DNA of 64,000 nt, taken from positions 558,753-622,752 of the forward strand of contig NZ_CP076852.1 of assembly GCF_023612375.1 (NCBI RefSeq). The letters run 5' to 3'. A model generated the notes under the pieces. It saw nothing but the letters and a program-made list of their open reading frames with translations. It did not search any database and was not told where the DNA came from. Position numbers and translations under genes: made by a program. The stretch is from Mycoplasma sp. SG1. GTDB taxonomy: Bacteria; Bacillota_I; Bacilli_A; Mycoplasmatales; SG1. Positions 58,726 through 64,000 of the stretch are shown piece after piece (position 1 is the first letter of the stretch; every line of letters starts with the position of its first letter).

Positions 58726-58824
58726 TTGTTTAAGAATATAAAAAATGCTACCATACAAAACTTAAATAATGCCCAATATTGGAAATATGATGATTTGATG
58801 ATTGTTGATGATAAAAAGTTTTAA
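58726..58824 (+). pseudogene. Short open frame, leader peptide or gene remnant
   Basis: The frame has 33 codons from TTG 58726 to TAA 58822-58824, reading ...N L N N A Q Y W K Y D D L M I V D D K K F. It ends six bases before the ATG of the next gene. The amino-acid make-up looks protein-like, but the piece is too short to identify and stops precede it. It may be the tail of a lost gene or a coupled leader peptide. Confidence 0.3.
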
Positions 58825-58830
58825 AAAAAT

Positions 58831-59556
58831 ATGACTAACTCTAAGATAGAATTTTGAAAGATAATATGTCGGTTTTTAATTCCTAATTCAAGGAGTTTTA
58901 TTGATAAAATCGAGGCTTTTGAAGCTATACATCACCACCGAGATTTTAAGAACACAATAACTCTACAAAGAAAAGAAAAAAAATATTTTCATTTAACTAA
59001 TCAAAAAATAAATGACATTGTAAACATTGATTATTTTGAAGATGAACTAAAACAAAATATTAAGATTGAAAATAAAAAATTAAAAATAGATAAGTCTAAT
59101 TTTAATATGGATAGTTTTCCAAGAGAATTTATCCCAATTATAGAATCTGTGATTAAGGCCTATCAACTTTTATTTGATAAAGAAATTTTAGCAGTTGATG
59201 AAACAAAAAACATCCACTTCACAAATAAAGTAAAAAAAGATAATGAATCTCCATTAGAAATTATCTATGAGGAAAAAGATCCCCCTAAAGAACAAAAATT
59301 TTCTGTCCATTGATTAGGGTGTGAAATTAATATTTCAAACGAAGACATTGAAACTTTATTTTCAATGAACTTTAGTTATGCTCAAAAAAAAGATATTTTA
59401 AATAATATTTGTGATCTGCCATCAATATTTTTACCAATAATTGAACAATATAAAAGCAAAATTATTGAAAAATCAATAAAAATTAAAGAAAATAAAAAAG
59501 AAAATAATAATATAAAATTATTTGTCGATTGACTTGGTGAAATTTATATATACTAA
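58831..59556 (+). CDS. Unknown protein, 241 residues
   Basis: The frame is open across UGA-Trp codons (I E F W K I I C R F L, S V H W L G C E I, F V D W L G E I Y I Y). The protein is charged and helical, without signal peptide, membrane helix or catalytic motif I recognise. The segments F P R E F I P I I E S V I K A Y and L P S I F L P I I E Q Y K S K resemble each other. W L G C E I and W L G E I Y also pair up, suggesting two diverged repeats of ~100 residues. It stands alone on the plus strand next to the tRNA cluster and ends before two hairpins. Codon use is like the rest of the window. Confidence 0.65.
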
Positions 59557-59566
59557 AAACTGTAAC

Positions 59567-59609
59567 TTCATTTTAATAATAAAAGAAAAAATTATATTAT
59601 TAAAATGAA
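59567..59609. repeat. Perfect 15-bp inverted repeat after the unknown gene
   Basis: TTCATTTTAATAATA and TATTATTAAAATGAA are separated by 13 bases. They lie ten bases past the stop at 59556 and 33 bases before the GC-richer terminator. It may be an mRNA 3' stabiliser or weak terminator; the stem is all AT-rich. Confidence 0.6.
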
Positions 59610-59641
59610 TTGTTAATAACAAATAATAGACAAATTAATTT

Positions 59642-59683
59642 AAACAGGATGACAAATCAACTGCTTGTCATCCTGTTTTTTTA
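59642..59683 (+). terminator. Strong rho-independent terminator
   Basis: AACAGGATGACAA, nine-base loop ATCAACTGC, TTGTCATCCTGTT, then TTTTTT. It serves the plus-strand gene at 58831-59556 and may also stop transcription of the minus-strand tRNA cluster, which reads toward it. Confidence 0.9.
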
Positions 59684-59721
59684 ACGTTATTTAACAATTT
59701 TATTTATTATTTATTTAAAAA

Positions 59722-59795
59722 TGGCAGAAGTAGTAGGAATCTAACCCACATCAATAGTTTTGGAGACTACTGTTTTAACATTAAACTATACTTCT
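59722..59795 (-). tRNA. tRNA-Trp(CCA)
   Basis: A 74-base cloverleaf with encoded CCA. Acceptor AGAAGTA pairs with TACTTCT, discriminator G. The anticodon stem is GTAGT/ACTAT with loop CTCCAAA, anticodon CCA. The T stem is GTGGG/CCTAC. It reads UGG and stands 44 bases downstream of tRNA-Trp(UCA). Together they decode both Trp codons of this code. Last gene of the tRNA cluster. Confidence 0.93.
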
Positions 59796-59839
59796 AATAA
59801 TTTTTAAATAATGGTAAATTGATTCAAAGACCAAAAAAG

Positions 59840-59914
59840 TGGCAGGGGTAGAAGGAATTGCACCCACGTGTGTGGATCTGAAGTCCACTGTTCTGCTAAC
59901 TAAACTATACCCCT
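59840..59914 (-). tRNA. tRNA-Trp(UCA), reads UGA
   Basis: A 75-base cloverleaf with encoded CCA. Acceptor AGGGGTA pairs with TACCCCT. The anticodon stem is GTGGA/TCCAC with loop CTTCAGA, anticodon UCA. This tRNA decodes UGA as tryptophan and explains the in-frame TGA codons seen across the window. One base separates it from tRNA-Glu. Confidence 0.96.
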
Positions 59915-59915
59915 G

Positions 59916-59992
59916 TGGCGACCTGTATGGGATTTGCACCCATGAATGTAAGAATGAAAATCTTATGTGTTAGACTACTTCACCAACAAGTC
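59916..59992 (-). tRNA. tRNA-Glu(UUC)
   Basis: A 77-base cloverleaf with encoded CCA. Acceptor GACTTGT pairs with ACAGGTC (one G-U pair). The anticodon stem is TAAGA/TCTTA with loop TTTTCAT, anticodon UUC. It directly abuts tRNA-Asn without a spacer. Confidence 0.93.
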
Positions 59993-60069
59993 TGGCGCCT
60001 AGTGAAAGATTCCAACTCTCCACCTATCGGTTAACAGCCGATTGCTCTAAGCAACTGAGCTAACTAGGC
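59993..60069 (-). tRNA. tRNA-Asn(GUU)
   Basis: A 77-base cloverleaf with encoded CCA. Acceptor GCCTAGT pairs with ACTAGGC. The anticodon stem is ATCGG/CCGAT with loop CTGTTAA, anticodon GUU. The T loop reads TTGGAAT rather than the usual TTCGAAT, a single-base oddity. It is the first gene of the minus-strand tRNA cluster. Confidence 0.92.
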
Positions 60070-60159
60070 AAAATACAAATTCAAATATAAAGTACAACTC
60101 TATATTTTCTTTTAAATTATATACAAAAGATCGTACTTTATAAATTTATAAAATTGATT

Positions 60160-60396
60160 TTATTTTTTAGTTTTATAAATAAGTTCTATAAAAGAATTAA
60201 AAGTTTTAATTTTATATAAATCATTGGTATTAAATCGGATATTCATTGCATTTTCTATCTCAATTATAATTTCAAAAAGTTTCAATGAATCTAATTCTGA
60301 TTCTTTAATAGGAATATCATCAGTTAACAATTTTGGATCAACATCTAATTTTTTTAAAATTTCTAAAACTTGTTTTTCAATTTCGTTTTTTTTCAT
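60160..60396 (-). CDS. acpP: Acyl carrier protein
   Basis: The product has 78 residues, is acidic, and has the four-helix ACP make-up. The phosphopantetheine site is S E L D S L K L F E with Ser37 in D-S-L. The following I I E I E N A M N I R F and I K T F N S F I E L I match helices II-IV. It carries acyl chains as a thioester; mycoplasmas usually lack a full fatty-acid synthase, so the role may be in lipid acylation or exchange. It starts 15 bp after the YitT-family gene, so both are likely co-transcribed. Confidence 0.92.
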   Translation of the reverse strand: MKKNEIEKQVLEILKKLDVDPKLLTDDIPIKESELDSLKLFEIIIEIENAMNIRFNTNDLYKIKTFNSFIELIYKTKK

Positions 60397-60411
60397 TGAT
60401 TTTGATTTTGA

Positions 60412-61515
60412 TTAACTTCAGGTTTTTTTAACAAAGTTTCCTTTCACTTTTCAAACATAATTTGTAACAACAAACGCATCTGGATCATATTTTTTAATAA
60501 TATTAACTAAAATACGATATTCATGTAAAGACAGGATAACGAAAAAGATTGTGTTTTCATCATTACCATATCCTCCTCGAGCTGGTATCTTAGTATAACC
60601 TCGTTGCATATTTGCCTGTTTAAAAGCCCTTGCTATTAAATACTCATTTTTCGAAATAATATGCATCGATACAACCCTTTGTTTTGGTAAGAAATAATCA
60701 ATAATAAAACTATAAACTCCAAAAAACATAATACTTCCAAAAAATCCAACATCAACTAAAGCTGAGAATTTATGTTTAAGGGCCATAGTCCCAATGAAAG
60801 CGATTAATAAATTTAAGGCAAAATTAACTATCCCTATTGTTTGATTTTTAGTTTTTGTTAAGTAAACACTAATAAAATCAGTTCCACCTGTTGAACCAGC
60901 TCCGTTATAGACCAAAACACAACCACTACCATAAATAACACCGCCGATTAAACAACTCATCATAACTCAACTTTTAGGAATATCGTTGGGATGTTTAAAA
61001 AGTTGATGAACCACATTAACAATAACAGATGATCCATCTAAAGATAGACCAAGAATTATCTGAGTTCCAAAATAAATTAAAGTTAAGGATGTAAATTTCC
61101 ACCCTAATTTAATAAACCCAAAAATAATTAGTGGAACATTTAGAGCTAATTGAATAAAGAATAATTGATAAAACGCGGGAGATACAGTTCCTCCGGTGTG
61201 ATCAATCAAATAATAAATAATCAATGCAGCTCCTAACATACCACCACCATATGTTTTAGTTGGTGTAATAAGTCAAGCAATAGCAAAAAAATTAAGAACA
61301 GCACCACAAATTATTGAAAATATTTTTAAAGATTCAACAACATAAACTTTTTTAAAAAAATTTGAGAATTCATTTTTGTTGGGGTGGAGAATTTGTGGTT
61401 CAATAAAATCAATAAATTCTTTTGATTTTTTCGTTTCATTTTTTGAAAGAAAGCGCTTATCTTTTAAAGTATTTTCTCTTTTTGATTGAGGGTTGTTTTT
61501 ATGAAATTTAAACAT
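60412..61515 (-). CDS. YitT-family membrane protein (DUF161 + DUF2179)
   Basis: A 367-residue protein. The hydrophilic basic N-terminus (~60 residues) is longer than usual. Five to six membrane helices follow, with T K T Y G G G M L G A A, G S G C V L V Y N G A G S T G G T D F I S V Y L (the duplicated DUF161 element) and S L I-type helices. The cytoplasmic DUF2179 domain has R V V S M H I I S K N E Y, the G Y T K I P A R G G Y element and V I L S L H E Y R I L V N I I K K Y D P D A F V. The function of the family is not settled; a transport role is often supposed. It lies 56 bp downstream of the CNNM gene and upstream of acpP. Confidence 0.88.
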
Positions 61516-61571
61516 GAAAGTTTAAAAATTTTTATTAATAATAGATTTTGTTATTATATAAGACTTTTTAT

Positions 61572-62921
61572 TTATTTATCATCAGTTGATGAACTGACTT
61601 CCTTTGTTTGAATAATTTCATCAAGACTTGATAATACTTTAACAAAAAAATAATTTATATTATCTATTTTTTTCATTTTAAATTGTAAATATTTTCCATC
61701 AAATTTAGTAACACTAAGTTTTGAGTTTTTGACAGATTTTGTTAGAATAAGTTTTTTGTCATTTATCCATTGATAAAAAAATGCTTCTTTTGCAAATGCT
61801 AGTTCTTTAATATCATAATGGTCTTTTCAAGTTTTAACAAGTAAACGAAGTGGAGTCAATGGATGAATTTGTCAATTATTATTTTCGAGATATTGAACAA
61901 AATCATCAATAACATGTTTTTCTTGAACATTACCCACAACTATACTAAATAAATTCTCTGCTGTTATTAAACCAACAACATTATTTGTTACTGAATTTTG
62001 AACAATTGCATATCATTGCTTATTAGTTTGTAGTTTTGCTAAAACATTTGCTTTGATTTCGTTATCATAAACAAAAATAACTTTTTGATCAAGAATAATG
62101 TTATCCACTTCGAAATCTTTTGTTTCGATGTATTTTAGAAGAAAGTCTTTAACATTTAGTCAACCTACTGGTTGATTAGTCTTTCTACTTAATATAGGCA
62201 AAGGATAATCAAAATTTAAATGATTGATATATTCAAAAATAACTGATGGTTTTTCATCATCATAAATTGAAAATATGTTATCTCAAGGAATATAACAGTC
62301 TTTTATGGTTGTATCATCAAATTCAATCGCAGATTGAACCATTTGTCTTTCAGCTTCTTCTAGAATACCCTCGTTTTTAATCAAAGAAAATAATGTTTTT
62401 AATTCTTTTTCTGAAAATAATTGTTGTTTATTTTCTCTTTTAACTTTAAAAATTTTAAAAACTAAATAATTAGCTGGGAAAAAAATTAAGTAAATAATAT
62501 AGATAATTGAAGAATATTTGATTGAAAATTTTTCTGGTTTTTTTCTTCCCCAAATTTTAGGAAGAATTTCTCCAAGAAATAACATCAAAAGTGTAATTAT
62601 TATTAATACTATTGCTAGAAATCCACCATGAAAACCTCAATGAATCATACAATATGTAACAATTGATGGTAATACTATTTCAGCGATATTATGAACAGAT
62701 ATGAGCGCTGTTACAACGTAGTTGTAATTTTTACAAATAAAAATAATTTTATTTAATTTCTTTTTTGTTTTTTCTGGATGTTTACTTTCAACAAAAATAT
62801 GATGAATTTTGGTTATTGATGCTGTTGAAGTTGCAGACTCCGCAGCGGCAGTAAATGATGCAATAAACAAAAACAAGGATATTATAATAATAAGCGCAAT
62901 GACCTGATAAAGCGTGGACAA
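61572..62921 (-). CDS. CNNM/HlyC-type transporter (DUF21, CBS, CorC_HlyC)
   Basis: A 449-residue membrane protein, probably involved in Mg2+ or other divalent cation export. The DUF21 domain has three or four helices with A A A E S A T S T A S I T K I, the conserved A-x-x-x-A-E-x-A pattern, and L M L F L G E I L P K I W G. Then L F S E K E L K T L F S L I K N E G I L E E A E R Q M leads to a CBS pair (V F V Y D N E I K A N V L A K L). The C-terminal domain is CorC/HlyC-like (Y D I K E L A F A K E A). The family is well defined; the name hemolysin is historical. It is the first gene of the CNNM-YitT-acpP run. Confidence 0.88.
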
Positions 62922-63158
62922 TTTTGTAATTTAGAAAATTTAAATATTATTTTAAAGTAAATATACCTTATAATATGATAGTTTAATTATGGTATTTATT
63001 TAGATTCAATTATAAAGAAAAAATAAATCTAAAAAATTGGATAAATAAACTATTTTAATTGTTTTATATTTTGAATCTATTATACTTTATTAAATAGTAA
63101 ATATATAGTTTTTTCCATTTATTTTAACATTTCAATAGTTTTATATAAATTTTAAAAA

Positions 63159-63935
63159 ATGAAAAAAAGTAAACTTATTTTAAAATTCATTTCAATCATA
63201 TCATTACCTATATTAATTCTTGCAAGTTGTGGATATAGTAAAAGTCAACCATATTACATTGATTTGACAACTAATTCAGAGGAAGTTTTTAATACTTTGT
63301 GGGGAATAAATAATAGCGGTAATAAAAGTAATAAAAAAGCAAAAAATGATAACAGTCAAAATATTGTCTTTTACATTGGAATTAGTTCATGTCCGTTTTG
63401 TCATGCTTTAAAAGATTTAGATACTGATGCTACTTCTGCTATGGAAACCTACATGACTAAATATGGCGATAAAGCTTTGGATGGTTGATTTAAAAAAAAC
63501 ACTGAAAAAGGTTATGGACCTTTAAATACATTTGCTAAATCATTGAATGATCATAGTTCTGATAAAGGAAATTTAAACACCAAAGTTTATGGAACATGAA
63601 TTACTGGATATAAAGTTGGTGATTTCCCTATTGGTGATAACTGAACTTATGGATTAAGTCCAAAATGACAATGGGTTGGTAACTTTATCGATCAATTAAA
63701 ACGAAGTAATACCCCTTATTACAGTTGGAACGATTCTTCTCAAACATTTACAGTAGGAGAACAGTTTAACTATGCTATCCCTATTCTTATATTTGCGAAG
63801 CCAACTAATAAAGATAACTCACCAACATCATCTTATTGAACAAAATATAATATCACTGGATATCTATCTGGTTATTTAACAGAAAGTCAACTTTGACAAG
63901 CATACATGCAGTTTATTTTAGCGCAAAAAACTTAA
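63159..63935 (+). CDS. Lipoprotein with thioredoxin-like CxxC motif
   Basis: The product has 258 residues. The signal peptide M K K S K L I L K F I S I I S L P I L I ends in lipobox L A S C with Cys24, so it is a secreted, lipid-anchored protein. After a Ser/Asn/Lys linker, N I V F Y I G I S S C P F C H A L holds a Cys78-x-x-Cys81 pair directly after a beta strand, as in thioredoxin folds. The remainder is Trp-rich, much of it coded by UGA (G N W T Y G L S P K W Q W V G). It may form or break disulfides of surface proteins. The unrelated signal shows it does not belong to the lipoproteins at 1-5 kb. The next gene starts 16 bases later. Confidence 0.82.
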
Positions 63936-63951
63936 CAAGATAAATTAAAAT

Positions 63952-64000
63952 ATGTCATTAACTTCTGAAATTAAAGTAATTGACAAACAATTTATAAAAA
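63952..64000 (+). CDS. Start of a further gene (cut by the window end)
   Basis: ATG 63952 opens a frame reading M S L T S E I K V I D K Q F I K up to the window edge. The 16-base gap after the CxxC lipoprotein suggests co-transcription. Too short to identify. Confidence 0.5.
   Translation, partial: MSLTSEIKVIDKQFIK

Noticed and set aside
1..64000. Insertion sequences or prophage
   Set aside because: No transposase, integrase or phage structural motifs were seen in any frame; rearrangement signs are limited to short gene relics.

Overview
The window comes from a very AT-rich bacterium that reads UGA as tryptophan. In-frame TGA codons occur throughout clearly intact genes (polC, infB, smc, ftsY, nusA and others), and a tRNA-Trp with anticodon UCA is encoded at 59840-59914. 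With the short lipoprotein signals, the sugar PTS and the absence of cell-wall genes, this indicates a mollicute (Mycoplasma in the broad sense). The gene set recalls the pneumoniae/Malacoplasma/Ureaplasma side of the group, but I cannot name the species. All gene ends below treat TGA as Trp; several genes were joined across up to about a dozen TGA codons after checking that frames agree.

Layout. 1-420: decayed sequence, including a ~70 bp relic of the nusA/infB junction that is also present intact near 35.3 kb. 524-4945 (+): a family of paralogous lipoproteins (one without ATG, one full, one lacking its N-terminal half, one large) behind a repeated upstream module, closed by a bidirectional terminator. 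5.0-8.9 kb (-): PTS EIICB, rbgA, nfo. 9.0-10.06 kb (+): unknown protein whose stop overlaps that of polC. 10.06-14.6 kb (-): polC. 14.7-21.1 kb (-): a 2,123-residue protein with about 18 copies of a 60-residue repeat, the most original object here. 21.3-24.9 kb (-): alpha/beta hydrolase, YfcE-type phosphoesterase, uvrC. 24.8-36.7 kb (-): ftsK, an RNase J-like protein without its catalytic motif, a PNPase without KH/S1 domains, rpsO, ribF, rbfA, infB, nusA. 36.9-41.3 kb (-): glucose PTS EIICB, ROK glucokinase, and an aminotransferase-like protein lacking the PLP lysine. 41.3-45.0 kb (-): SF1 helicase with a C-terminal nuclease-like domain. 45.1-50.5 kb (-): rpsB-tsf-pyrH-frr-cdsA-rseP. 50.7-52.5 kb (-): small membrane protein and gapN. 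52.6-53.25 kb (+): PD-(D/E)XK nuclease. 53.3-58.5 kb (-): smc, an ABC-2-like permease, ftsY. 58.7-59.7 kb (+): unknown gene and terminator. 59.7-60.07 kb (-): tRNA cluster Asn-Glu-Trp(UCA)-Trp(CCA). 60.2-62.9 kb (-): acpP, YitT-family and CNNM/HlyC membrane proteins. 63.16 kb to end (+): CxxC lipoprotein and the start of another gene.

How it fits together. The minus strand carries housekeeping operons: translation initiation and ribosome assembly (nusA-infB-rbfA-ribF-rpsO), translation plus phospholipid synthesis (rpsB-tsf-pyrH-frr-cdsA-rseP), chromosome handling (smc, ftsK, polC), repair (uvrC, nfo) and sugar uptake feeding glycolysis (PTS, glk, gapN). Plus-strand genes are short islands of lipoproteins or proteins I do not recognise, often placed head-on against minus-strand genes with almost no spacer. 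Several enzymes keep their fold but have lost key parts (RNase J-like, PNPase, aminotransferase, UvrC), a pattern of reductive evolution.
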